DNA of 38,674 bases from the NCBI GenBank assembly GCA_035634055.1, contig DASQDR010000189.1:1-38674 (forward strand). The letters are read 5' to 3'. Below are positions 8,285 to 18,928 of the stretch, in pieces (position 1 is the stretch's first letter; each line of letters starts with the position of its first letter). The notes under the pieces are model-generated. The model did not search any database. It saw nothing but the letters and a program-made list of their open reading frames with translations, and was not told the DNA's origin. Source of the DNA: JAICTV01 sp035634055 (lineage in GTDB: Bacteria > Planctomycetota > Phycisphaerae > Tepidisphaerales > Tepidisphaeraceae). A program made the position numbers and the translations under genes.

Positions 8285-8290
8285 TAGGCT
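8285..8290 (+). promoter_or_regulatory. Possible -10 box (TAGGCT) of a leaderless transcript
   Basis: TAGGCT ends seven bases before the ATG at 8298, with no Shine-Dalgarno between. The layout matches several other starts in this window. Confidence 0.35.
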
Positions 8291-8297
8291 GGCGGTC

Positions 8298-8795
8298 ATG
8301 GGATCGGAGCGACTCACGGACGAGCAGGCAAAGGCGTTGCAGCAGGCGCTGGCGCGACAGGGGCGATATTTGTCGCGGCTGGTGGCGCGGATGCACAAGC
8401 TGAACTGGCCGAAGGACGACCCGCTCTACGCGCCCGCTAGCCGGGCGCGCGACGCGGTGCTGAGCCTGATCGTGGCGGTGGGCCGATCCGCTGGCGGCAC
8501 GTCGGCTGCGCCGCCGCCGCCGCCCGTGTCGGACGTCTCGTGGGGGTTCGCGCGCGGCCCCGTCACGCCGCCCAAAGGGGCGGCGCCGTCAGGCGGAGCG
8601 ATCGACGCGCGCCTCGCGCCGCAGGTCGATGCCGGGCGTGTAGTCGACCTTGAGGCTGGTGGTGGCGGCGGAGCGCACCCAATCGAGGTACCCGAACCGC
8701 CACAAATACGCGAAGCCCACCAGCAGCACGCCGAAGAAGAACAGCATGTCCACGATCGCCACCGCGCGCAGGGCGCTGGTGGTCATGCCGATTGA
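8298..8795 (+). CDS. Small hypothetical protein convergent with nuoA
   Basis: I do not recognise this protein. The first 70 residues look real: MGSERLTDEQAKALQQALARQ, then LSRLVARMHKLNWPKDDPLY and ASRARDAVLSLIVAVGR, an amphipathic helical pattern. After a run of five prolines the frame continues without a stop to 8795, overlapping the opposite-strand nuoA by 207 bp. The second half, with a GGGGG run and a His/Glu-rich tail, looks like antisense of nuoA and not like evolved protein. Either the gene has lost its natural stop or the two genes truly overlap tail to tail. No Shine-Dalgarno is visible; a TAGGCT hexamer seven bases upstream suggests a leaderless start. The N-terminal half is more certain than the end point. 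Confidence 0.5.
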   Translation: MGSERLTDEQAKALQQALARQGRYLSRLVARMHKLNWPKDDPLYAPASRARDAVLSLIVAVGRSAGGTSAAPPPPPVSDVSWGFARGPVTPPKGAAPSGGAIDARLAPQVDAGRVVDLEAGGGGGAHPIEVPEPPQIREAHQQHAEEEQHVHDRHRAQGAGGHAD

Positions 8796-9068
8796 TTCCG
8801 CCAGTGCCGGCGCATTTCCGTAGGCGACGGCCCAGGGGTAGAAGAGCGCGACCTCGACGTCGAACACCAGGTAGACCAGCGCCACGATGTAGAACCGCAG
8901 GTCGAACTGCACCCAGGAAGATCCGATGGTGGGCTCACCGCACTCGTAGACGGCCGCCTTTTCCGGATTCGGGATCTGCGGGCGGGCGAAGTACCCCAGG
9001 ATCAGGTTAGCGAAGACGAACACCGCGCCAAAGGCGAGGAAGATCGTGACCGAGAGCAGCAGTTCCAT
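8589..9068 (-). CDS. nuoA: NADH-quinone oxidoreductase subunit A
   Basis: This 159-residue inner-membrane subunit belongs to respiratory complex I. Three transmembrane helices are visible, starting MELLLSVTIFLAFGAVFVF, then LRFYIVALVYLVFDVEVALFYPWA, then VAIVDMLFFFGVLLVGFAYLW. The family hallmarks YECGEP (42-47), FDLRFY and FDVEVALFYPWA are intact, including the conserved acidic residues. The C-terminus runs some 25 residues past the usual end (VDYTPGIDLRREARVDRSA) and overlaps a convergent small gene. The ATG at 9068 gives the standard NuoA N-terminus, while an upstream TTG would add 13 unlikely residues. No nuoB or other nuo gene follows on this strand, so the gene is detached from a nuo operon and appears monocistronic. 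The identification is secure. Confidence 0.93.
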   Translation of the reverse strand: MELLLSVTIFLAFGAVFVFANLILGYFARPQIPNPEKAAVYECGEPTIGSSWVQFDLRFYIVALVYLVFDVEVALFYPWAVAYGNAPALAESIGMTTSALRAVAIVDMLFFFGVLLVGFAYLWRFGYLDWVRSAATTSLKVDYTPGIDLRREARVDRSA

Positions 9069-9078
9069 GGGCGGGCTG

Positions 9079-9084
9079 AGGTTA
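9079..9084 (-). promoter_or_regulatory. Possible -10 box (TAACCT) for nuoA
   Basis: On the minus strand TAACCT ends ten bases before the nuoA ATG, and no Shine-Dalgarno lies between. No good -35 was seen. Confidence 0.3.
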
Positions 9085-9176
9085 CGAGTGTCGGGGTGAA
9101 AGAGCAAGTTGTCGGCCCTGCCGACGCACCGTCCGCCGGGCGCGCGGAAGGCTGCGCCTCAGGCCGCGTCCGGTCC

Positions 9177-9182
9177 TATACT
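9177..9182 (+). promoter_or_regulatory. Candidate -10 box (TATACT) upstream of a small hypothetical gene
   Basis: TATACT stands out in GC-rich sequence in the nuoA-divergent spacer, 61 bp before the GTG at 9244. The -35 region at the right distance (GCGCCT) is poor. Confidence 0.45.
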
Positions 9183-9243
9183 GTGATAGCGGGGGCCGAT
9201 GAACGGATCCGGCGCGCCACGTGTGCGGGAAGGAAGCAAGGCC

Positions 9244-9543
9244 GTGAAGAGCCACTCACTGCTCCGACGGTTGATCCAGTCGGATTTTGAAAAGCTGCTG
9301 GAGGCGCTGACGACCCGCCAGCACCTGGCCCCGCACGAGCCGGTGGCGGCGACGCTGGCGAACGCGGTGGATTCCCTCGGCGTCTGCCCCGAAGCGGTTC
9401 GCCAGGCGCTGCAATGGCTGCAACTGGACGGGGCGCAAAAGGTCGGGCGGCTGCGGCGAACAGAGCTGATGCAGCTTGCCCGGAGCGTTCACCGCTACTG
9501 GCGGCAGCGCCAGCCTCGCCCGGCCGAAGCCCAATCCAGCTAG
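9244..9543 (+). CDS. Small helical hypothetical protein
   Basis: I do not recognise this 99-residue protein. From the GTG start it reads MKSHSLLRRLIQSDFEKLLEAL, then LAPHEPVAATLANAVDSLGV, CPEAVRQALQWLQLDG and LMQLARSVHRYWRQR. It is therefore almost entirely alpha-helical and basic, without signal peptide or membrane helix. AGGAAG ends seven bases before the GTG at 9244, which favours that start over the in-frame ATG at 9199, where nothing resembles a ribosome-binding site. A TATACT box lies upstream. It is followed by a GCCGCCGG/CCGGCGGC hairpin (9556-9576) without a T-run. It is probably a separate unit from the SirB1-type gene 224 bp downstream. The size and helical pattern would fit a small regulatory or nucleic-acid-associated protein, but nothing specific supports this. 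Confidence 0.6.
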   Translation: MKSHSLLRRLIQSDFEKLLEALTTRQHLAPHEPVAATLANAVDSLGVCPEAVRQALQWLQLDGAQKVGRLRRTELMQLARSVHRYWRQRQPRPAEAQSS

Positions 9544-9766
9544 CGGATCGCCCGCGCCGCCGGTTGCGCCGGCGGCCGTTCGCGCCATGGCGCCGCCTCG
9601 CCCGTTGCGTCATGTCTGTGCTGGCTTTTTCCACGGGAAAAACCGTCCCTCTGCCCCTTCACATCGGCCCGTGCCACTGTGGCACGCGGTATGCATCGGA
9701 AAACTACACAGGGACAGGAAGGAGTTGGCCGATAAACGCCAAGGAGCCGCACCCCCGGAGCACGCT

Positions 9767-10600
9767 ATGAACAATGCCCTCCCACTCTGTTGCGCCCCCG
9801 AGTCCTTCAACCTGCTGGCGCGCCAGGTTGCGGCGATCGAGAGCCCCGACGCGCTCGTGCACGGCGCGACCGCAATCGCGATGCACCAGCTTGATAACAT
9901 CGACGTGTCGGAGGTCGACGCGACGCTCCAGCACTACGCCGACACCGTCCGCTCGCGCGTCCGCGGCAGCCAGCCGCAGGCGCTGCTCGCCCACCTCCAC
10001 GACCTGCTGTTCGAAGAGGAAAAGTTCACCGGCAACCAGGAGGACTACTACAACACCTCCAACAGCTATCTGCCGGAGGTCCTGCGGACCAAGCGCGGGC
10101 TGCCGATCACGCTGAGCCTGATCTATAAGGTCGTGGCCGAGCGGCTCGGGCTCCGCGCCTGGGGCGTCGGGCTGCCGGGGCACTTCCTGTGCGGCGTGGA
10201 CGTCGACGGCAGCATCATGCTCGTCGACGCGTTCGCCGGCGGGCGCGTGATCACGATTGACGAGGCCCACGCCCGCATGCAGGAGATGCTCGGGCCGGAC
10301 GTCGAGTGGAGCGACGAGCTGCTCCAGCCGGTCAGCAACCGCCACTGGCTGACCCGCATGCTCCAGAATTTGCTGCACACCTTCGGCAACAGCGGCCACT
10401 TCGCCGACGTCGCCGCCATCCTCGAGATGGAAATGCTCCTCTGGCCCAAGCGCGAGCAACTCCAGCGCGACCTTGCCCTGGTGCTGGCGCGGTGCGGGCT
10501 GTCACAGCCGGCGTCAATGTGGCTCGACCGCTACCTCAAGAACAACCCGGACGACCCTCAGCGCAACGAGCTGACGCAACTGCTCGACGTGCTGAAGTAG
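9767..10600 (+). CDS. SirB1-family transglutaminase-like / TPR-like protein
   Basis: This 277-residue cytoplasmic protein belongs to the SirB1 (YchA-like) family, which joins a transglutaminase-related fold to helical repeats. Family signatures are visible: YYNTSNSYLPEVLRTKRGLPI at 94-114, TLSLIYKVVAERLGLRAWGVG at 115-135, GLPGHFL at 135-141 with His139, and LVDAFAGGR at 152-160 with Asp154. A cysteine nucleophile at the transglutaminase position is not evident, so enzymatic activity is doubtful, as for others of this family. Residues 195-277 are paired helices of TPR style (LLHTFGNSGHFADVAAILEME, LVLARCGLSQPASMWLDRYLKNNPDD). The ATG at 9767 follows CGGAG. A strong hairpin at 10630 ends the unit. 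In other bacteria the family sits near prmC and kdsA, but here it is alone, so its role stays open. Confidence 0.82.
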   Translation: MNNALPLCCAPESFNLLARQVAAIESPDALVHGATAIAMHQLDNIDVSEVDATLQHYADTVRSRVRGSQPQALLAHLHDLLFEEEKFTGNQEDYYNTSNSYLPEVLRTKRGLPITLSLIYKVVAERLGLRAWGVGLPGHFLCGVDVDGSIMLVDAFAGGRVITIDEAHARMQEMLGPDVEWSDELLQPVSNRHWLTRMLQNLLHTFGNSGHFADVAAILEMEMLLWPKREQLQRDLALVLARCGLSQPASMWLDRYLKNNPDDPQRNELTQLLDVLK

Positions 10601-10629
10601 TCCGGGCCCAGGCATCCGCGACTTGCGGC

Positions 10630-10667
10630 GAGACGACCGGAACCAGGGTTCCGGTCGTCTCTCGTTT
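10630..10667 (+). terminator. Hairpin terminator after the SirB1-type gene
   Basis: A perfect 14-bp stem (GAGACGACCGGAAC at 10630-10643 with 10648-10661) with a CAGG loop is followed by TCGTTTGG, a weak T-run. It lies 29 bp after the stop at 10600 and may also block read-through from the convergent carB gene. Confidence 0.72.
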
Positions 10668-10725
10668 GGCGACTGGTCCCCCGATGCGGCGGGCGCTGGC
10701 GGCGGTCAACCCGCTCGTCGAGAAG

Positions 10726-14526
<3,801 letters not shown>

Positions 14527-14535
14527 AGTCGGATG

Positions 14536-14541
14536 AATTTA
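14536..14541 (-). promoter_or_regulatory. Candidate -10 box (TAAATT) of carB, possibly leaderless
   Basis: On the minus strand TAAATT ends nine bases before the TTG start of carB, in the only AT-rich patch of the spacer (TTGATTAAATTCATC). No Shine-Dalgarno lies between, so transcription may begin at or next to the start codon. Confidence 0.45.
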
Positions 14542-14677
14542 ATCAAGGTGGGCGGGATGTCCACCTTCGCCGCGTGACGGCAGAGCGCCGCGCGGCAGCG
14601 GGCGCGAGCCAAGATGTTGCCGGTGCCCGCGCTCGGGCGCGCGTGCGCCCGCCCGCGCACGGCGCCGGCCCGGTGGT

Positions 14678-14683
14678 TACAAT
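14678..14683 (+). promoter_or_regulatory. Candidate -10 box (TACAAT) of the XylR-like regulator gene
   Basis: TACAAT ends nine bases before the TTG at 14693, the same spacing as at carB on the other strand. It supports the TTG as start of a leaderless message. Confidence 0.45.
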
Positions 14684-14692
14684 GACGCCTCC

Positions 14693-16000
14693 TTGCGACG
14701 CGCGCGGAACAATCACAACAACGGCAACACCCGCGGCGGCGGCGGCGCCGGCGGCGCGCTGGGGGGCGGGCCGCTGGTGGGCGTCGTCATCGACGGCGTC
14801 AGCTCGTACGGGCGCGGCGTGCTCCGCGGCGTCATGCGCTACGCCAACCTCCAGCGCCGCTGGCTCCTCCACGAGGACCTGTGGCGGGCGACGGAGTCGC
14901 TCCGGCACTTTCCGGAGTGCGACGGCGCCATCATCGCCGGCGCGGGGGGCGGCACCTTCGATTTCATCCGGCAGCGCTGCCGGCACGTGATCTACTGCTC
15001 GGGCGCGGCCGACCCGGCGATCTGCCCCGTCGTCTCCCTCGACGACAACGCCGCCGGCGTCATGAGCGCGCACCACCTGATGGACTGCCGCCTGGAGCGG
15101 TTCGCCTTTTACGGCAACGCGGGCGCCGGCGAGAGCACCGTCGCCGCCAAGCGGCTCGTCGGGTTCCGCGACGCGCTCGCGGCGCGCGGGTTCTCGTGCC
15201 TGGAGTCGCCGGTGCTCTGGCCCAGCGGCAACGACTGGCTGACGCACGCCCACCGCCCCAGGCTGGTCGAGTGGCTCCGCTCGCTCCCCAAGCCGATCGG
15301 CATCATGGCCGTTGACGATGCCGCCGGGCACGACCTGGCGGGCGCGTGCCTCGAGGCGGGGGTCAGCGTTCCGGATCGCGTCGCCATCGTCGGCGTCAAC
15401 AACGACGACCTGCTCTGCGAGGGCGCCTGGCCGCCGCTGTCGAGCATCGAGGCGGACTTCAGCCGCGTCGGCTACCACGCCGCCAAGCTCCTCGACCGCA
15501 TGATGAGCGGTGAGGCGATCGCGACCGAAGAGCGCCACGTGCGGCTGGCGCCGCTGGGGGTGGTGCAGCGGATGAGCAGCAACGTGCTGGCCGTCGCCGA
15601 CGCCAACCTCGCCGACGCCATCCGCTTCATCCGCGAACACGCGTGCGACCCCTGCACGGTGCACGACGTGCTCCGGCACGTGCCGGTCGGCCGGCGGTGG
15701 CTGGAGCGGCAGTTCGTCGCGCACCTGGGGCGCACGCCGCACGACGAGATCACGCGCGTGCGCGTGGAGGCGGGGCAGCGGCTGCTCCTCCAGCCGGACC
15801 TGAGCCTGCCGGAGATCGCCCAGCGGTGCGGCTTCTCGGCGGTGCAGAACTTCGCGCGGCTGTTCTCGCAGGAGGTCGGCACGACGCCCGCCGCCTACCG
15901 CCGCAATGCCCTGCGCGGCGCCGATCCCCTCGGCGACCCCGCCGACCGCCACCCTGCCGCCATGCCCGGGCAAGCCCCGCGCGCCGGCGCCACGCACTGA
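14693..16000 (+). CDS. XylR-like transcription regulator (LacI-type sensor domain plus AraC DNA-binding domain)
   Basis: This protein of about 435 residues resembles XylR of E. coli. A periplasmic-binding-protein-like sensor domain begins near residue 28 (LVGVVIDGVSSYGRGVLRGVMRYA), with CDGAIIAG, VVSLDDNAAGVMSAHHLMD, GIMAVDDAAGHDLAGACLEAG and VAIVGVNNDDLLCE, the usual LacI/XylR landmarks. A C-terminal AraC pair of helix-turn-helices lies at about 300-402: VHDVLRHVPVGRRWLERQF, then SLPEIAQRCGFSAVQNFARLF near 371 and the closing GTTPAAYRR. It probably binds a sugar and activates carbohydrate genes. No ATG fits the N-terminus. TTG at 14693 follows a TACAAT hexamer; the Asn/Gly-rich first 27 residues are unusual, so a downstream GTG near 14778 is possible. 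It is transcribed divergently from carB, but carB control is not implied. Confidence 0.85.
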   Translation: MRRARNNHNNGNTRGGGGAGGALGGGPLVGVVIDGVSSYGRGVLRGVMRYANLQRRWLLHEDLWRATESLRHFPECDGAIIAGAGGGTFDFIRQRCRHVIYCSGAADPAICPVVSLDDNAAGVMSAHHLMDCRLERFAFYGNAGAGESTVAAKRLVGFRDALAARGFSCLESPVLWPSGNDWLTHAHRPRLVEWLRSLPKPIGIMAVDDAAGHDLAGACLEAGVSVPDRVAIVGVNNDDLLCEGAWPPLSSIEADFSRVGYHAAKLLDRMMSGEAIATEERHVRLAPLGVVQRMSSNVLAVADANLADAIRFIREHACDPCTVHDVLRHVPVGRRWLERQFVAHLGRTPHDEITRVRVEAGQRLLLQPDLSLPEIAQRCGFSAVQNFARLFSQEVGTTPAAYRRNALRGADPLGDPADRHPAAMPGQAPRAGATH

Positions 16001-16103
16001 CCTGCTGGCCGCCGCCCGGCAGGTGATCGACCACCTCTTCGGACGCGCGCTGCCGCACGATAATCTCGATGCAGACGCCGCGGCGACCGCCGGCCCGGCG
16101 TTG

Positions 16104-16109
16104 TATACT
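16104..16109 (+). promoter_or_regulatory. Candidate -10 box (TATACT) of the ComF gene
   Basis: TATACT ends six bases before the ATG at 16116, which leaves no room for a Shine-Dalgarno. The message would be leaderless. The -35 position is not recognisable. Confidence 0.5.
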
Positions 16110-16115
16110 CATGCG

Positions 16116-16871
16116 ATGCTCCCGCTGCGGCAGTGGCTCGGGGACGTGTTGGACTTCTGCTATCCGCATCACTGCGCCGCCTGCGCCGCCGGCGGCGAGG
16201 GTGGCGGCTTTCTCTGCGCAACGTGCGACGGGTTGCTGTGCGACCTGCGCGATGCCGCCGCCTGCGAGCGCTGCGCCATGCCGTTGGCCAGCGACGGCGC
16301 ACCGTGCCCCTACTGCCTCGGCAAGGGCGTGGCGCCGTTCGAGCGCATCGTCCGCCTGGGCGTCTTCGCCGATCCGATCAAGCAGGTCGTCCATCACTTC
16401 AAGTACCACGGCCGCTGGCCGCTGGGCGAGCACCTGGCCGACCGGCTGTGCGCCACGGAGCGGGCGAAGGGGCTGTTGACGGAGACGCAGGTGCTGGTCC
16501 CGGTCCCGCTGCACTTCCGTCGGCACGTGCGGCGCGGCTACAACCAGGCGGACGTGATTGCCTGCCGCGCGGGGCACAAGCGAAACTCCGGCATCCCGGT
16601 CGTCCACGCGGTCCGCCGGGTCCGCGACACAGAGACGCAGACGCACCTGTCGCACGAGAAGCGCCTGGCCAACATGCGTGGCGCGTTCGCGCTCCGCCGG
16701 TCGGCTCGGCGCGTGAGGGGGAAGCACGTCGTGATCGTCGACGACGTCATGACGACCGGCGCGACGCTGAAAGCGGTTGCCAACGTCCTGAGGGCGGCGG
16801 AGCCGGCCGGGATCAGCGCGATGGTGATCGCGATCGCCGACCCGCGGCACCGGGATTTCCAGGCGATCTAG
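16116..16871 (+). CDS. ComF-family phosphoribosyltransferase-like protein
   Basis: This 251-residue protein belongs to the ComF/GntX family: a zinc-binding N-terminus followed by a type I phosphoribosyltransferase domain. In competent bacteria ComF helps single-stranded DNA uptake; elsewhere its role is less clear. Paired cysteines are at 20/23, 34/37, 50/53 and 64/67. Family signatures are FKYHGRWPLGEHLAD (95-109), VLVPVPLHFRRHVRRGYNQAD (127-147), RRVRDTETQTHLSHEKRLANM (167-187) and the PRPP-binding loop VVIVDDVMTTGAT (205-217). The start at ATG 16116 gives the normal MLPLRQWLGDVLDFCYP opening. A TATACT box just upstream suggests its own promoter despite the 115-bp distance from the regulator gene. 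The length is normal. Confidence 0.9.
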   Translation: MLPLRQWLGDVLDFCYPHHCAACAAGGEGGGFLCATCDGLLCDLRDAAACERCAMPLASDGAPCPYCLGKGVAPFERIVRLGVFADPIKQVVHHFKYHGRWPLGEHLADRLCATERAKGLLTETQVLVPVPLHFRRHVRRGYNQADVIACRAGHKRNSGIPVVHAVRRVRDTETQTHLSHEKRLANMRGAFALRRSARRVRGKHVVIVDDVMTTGATLKAVANVLRAAEPAGISAMVIAIADPRHRDFQAI

Positions 16872-17321
16872 CCGAGCAAGGCGGCACGCGCCCCCCAACG
16901 TCAGCCAAGTCGTCTCGCGGGGTTGCCCACCTCCGCCTCGAACGTCCGGGCGTTTGCTCCAACGGTTGAACGCCCGATCCCGCTTCGACCGCGTTCGGTC
17001 GCGTCATGCGGAGGACCAATGCGTCGCGCCGAACGCGCGCAACTGCTGGTCCCAGCTTGCTTCGCGGCCGGCCTTGCCCGCGGTCGTCGGCGGTGCAGGC
17101 GACGGCGCTTCCACCCGTCGCAAAACGATTAAAGCCTAACGCAAAACGAGCTATGCGTTTCACCGGCGTGGCTTATGTTGATGAAGCCGGAGCCATCGTC
17201 GGCGGCCGCGGCTCGTACGGCGCTTTACCCGCCGCTGCCGCCGCCGCAACGCCGCCCGCCCGCGCGGGCCGGCAGTCATTCGGTTGTCGCCGGCTGTCCT
17301 TCATCGTGGGGTCGTGTTGCC
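16872..17321. other. Spacer between comF-like and dehydrogenase genes
   Basis: This is a 450-bp spacer with no recognised gene. Open frames across it have Arg/Ala-biased shadow composition. An AT-richer patch at 17125-17160 carries AACGCA...TGCGTT inverted six-mers, too weak to call. No terminator hairpin with a T-run was found after 16871, and no convincing promoter before 17322. Confidence 0.5.
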
Positions 17322-18422
17322 ATGGATCGAGTCGGCGGTTTGTACATCCTGGACGCGGACGCCCTGCCCCTGATCTACGGCCCCGACGAGCGGCGCGACA
17401 TCGACCGCCGCGTGCGGCAGGTCGCCGTGCCGCAGACCGCCAAGTCGATCGCCGAACACCCGGAGCGGCTGCGCGACGTCGAGGTACTGTTCTCCGGCTG
17501 GGGCGCGCCGGTGGCGGACGAGGCGTTCCTGGAGGCGGCGCCCAGGCTGCGGGCGATCTTTTACGGCGCCGGCTCCGTCGCCGGGTGGATCACCGATGCC
17601 GTCTGGCAGCGGGGCGTCGTGGTGAGCAGCGCGTACGCCGCCAACGCCGTGCCGGTCGCCGAGTACGCCCTGAGCGTGATCCTCTTCTCGCTCAAGCACG
17701 GCTGGTCGCTGGTGTGCCAGACGCGCCAGCAGCGGGTGTTCCCCGACCGCAACGGCGCGCCCGGCTGCTACGGCAGCACCGTGGGGCTGGTGTCGCTCGG
17801 CGTCACCGCCCGCACGCTGTTGCGGCTGCTGCGGCCGTTCGATCTGAAGGTGATCGCCTACGACCCGTACGTCGGCCAGAGCGAGGCCGAGGCGCTGGGC
17901 GTGGACATCGTCTCGCTGGACGAGCTGTTCGCCCGCAGCGACGTCGTTTCGTGCCACACGCCGCTGCTGGAGGAGACCGTCGGCATGATCACCGGCGAGC
18001 ACCTCGCGTCGATGAAGCGCGGCGCGACGTTCGTGAACACCGCCCGGGGCCAACTGGTGCGCGAGCGGGAAATGACCGAGGTGCTGAGCCGCCGGGCGGA
18101 CCTGTGCGCGGTGCTGGACGTCGCGGCGGTCGAGCCGCCGGAGCAGGCGTCGCCGCTGTACGAGCTGCCCAACGTGGTGCTGACGCCGCACATCGCCGGC
18201 TCGGTCGGGAACGAGTGCAGGCGCATGGGTCGCTACATGGTCGAGGAACTCGAGCGGTTCCTGGGCGGCCAGCCGCTGCGCTGGGCGGTGACGCCGGAGA
18301 TGACCGCCGTCTCGTCCCACCGCCCGCTGCGGCGAAGGGCGGGCAAGGTCACCATCGGCCCGGCGGCGGCGGCAGCGGCGGCGGCGGCGCGCAAGGCCGA
18401 CGGCGCCGCGATTCTGCCGTAA
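17322..18422 (+). CDS. D-isomer-specific 2-hydroxyacid dehydrogenase family protein
   Basis: This 366-residue NAD-dependent oxidoreductase interconverts a 2-hydroxyacid and a 2-oxoacid; the substrate is not evident. The substrate-binding half is interrupted by a Rossmann domain containing VGLVSLGVTARTLLRLLRPF (154-173, a G-x-x-x-L-G variant of the nucleotide loop) and YDPY with Asp181, which favours NAD over NADP. Catalytic residues are Arg242 in NTARGQLV, Glu271 in VAAVEPPE and His290 in LTPHIAGS. The C-terminus carries about 40 residues beyond the usual end, with an all-Ala run. The ATG at 17322 gives the expected MDRVGGLYILDADAL opening; upstream in-frame sequence is Ala/Pro-rich and unlike protein. 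No ribosome-binding site is obvious. It resembles enzymes of this class found beside carbohydrate genes in Planctomycetes. Confidence 0.88.
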   Translation: MDRVGGLYILDADALPLIYGPDERRDIDRRVRQVAVPQTAKSIAEHPERLRDVEVLFSGWGAPVADEAFLEAAPRLRAIFYGAGSVAGWITDAVWQRGVVVSSAYAANAVPVAEYALSVILFSLKHGWSLVCQTRQQRVFPDRNGAPGCYGSTVGLVSLGVTARTLLRLLRPFDLKVIAYDPYVGQSEAEALGVDIVSLDELFARSDVVSCHTPLLEETVGMITGEHLASMKRGATFVNTARGQLVREREMTEVLSRRADLCAVLDVAAVEPPEQASPLYELPNVVLTPHIAGSVGNECRRMGRYMVEELERFLGGQPLRWAVTPEMTAVSSHRPLRRRAGKVTIGPAAAAAAAAARKADGAAILP

Positions 18423-18532
18423 GCTGCCCCGCGCGATCGCGGCCCGCGCGCCGTCCAACGGTAGCATCGAGGACAGGGGTCAACGGAGAGAATCAGTCCG
18501 CGCGAGCGGCGACCTCGTCGCGTCGGAGGCAC

Positions 18533-18928
18533 GTGTTTCGGAACCCGTTCTCTTTCAAGTGCTTCCTCGTCACCGTGGTGCTCGGTCTCGCCGCCATCGG
18601 CAATCCGAGCGTGGCGGCGATCATCACCTTCGAGGCCGCCACGACCGTGGCGCAAGACTCCGACGTCAGCACGTCCCGCACCCTTTTGAACGCGTACAAC
18701 CTCGGCTCGGCGTCGCCCGCCGTGGTCAACGGAATCATCTTCAGCGGCACCGGCACGGGGGCGCCCGCGTTCAACGGCCCCACGTTCGGGAGCAGCGGCG
18801 GCGACGGGTACCCGAATAGCGGTTACACGTCGCGCCACGTCTCTTCCCGACAACCCGCCGCGCAGCCGTCAAAGCGGCACGACGCTCGCCTCGTCCGGGG
18901 GCTTCAATTTGAGCGATCAACACCATGA
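18533..18928 (+). pseudogene. Truncated, probably frameshifted secreted-protein gene
   Basis: GTG at 18533 follows GGAGG with four-base spacing and opens a clear signal peptide (FRNPFSFKCFLVTVVLGLAA, cleavage near VAA at 29). A mature stretch follows: ITFEAATTVAQDSDVSTS, then VVNGIIFSGTGTGAPAFNG and SSGGDGYPNSGYTS, phrasing of planctomycete secreted proteins. After about residue 100 the frame turns Arg/Gln-rich (RHVSSRQPAAQPSKRHDARL) and stops at 18928. Another frame over the same DNA reads SGTTLASSGGFNLSDQH, which fits the mature style better, so a frameshift near 18835-18850 is likely. The remaining 3' part, where a C-terminal sorting signal would be expected, is missing because the giant gene starts at once (ATGA overlap). 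It may also be a short functional protein. Confidence 0.5.

Noticed and set aside
9556..9576. GCCGCCGG/CCGGCGGC hairpin as a terminator
   Set aside because: The stem is only 8 bp and no T-run follows. It was noted with the preceding gene but not called.
14574..14990. ATG at 14682 as start of the regulator
   Set aside because: It is out of frame with the LacI/AraC domains and leads to a Thr/Ala-rich shadow frame.
17125..17160. AT-richer patch with AACGCA...TGCGTT as promoter or operator
   Set aside because: Six-base arms and no matching -35/-10 pair; too weak.
17006..18520. Long plus-strand frame across the dehydrogenase
   Set aside because: The dehydrogenase frame has all catalytic motifs. 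The other frame is Arg-rich and motif-free.
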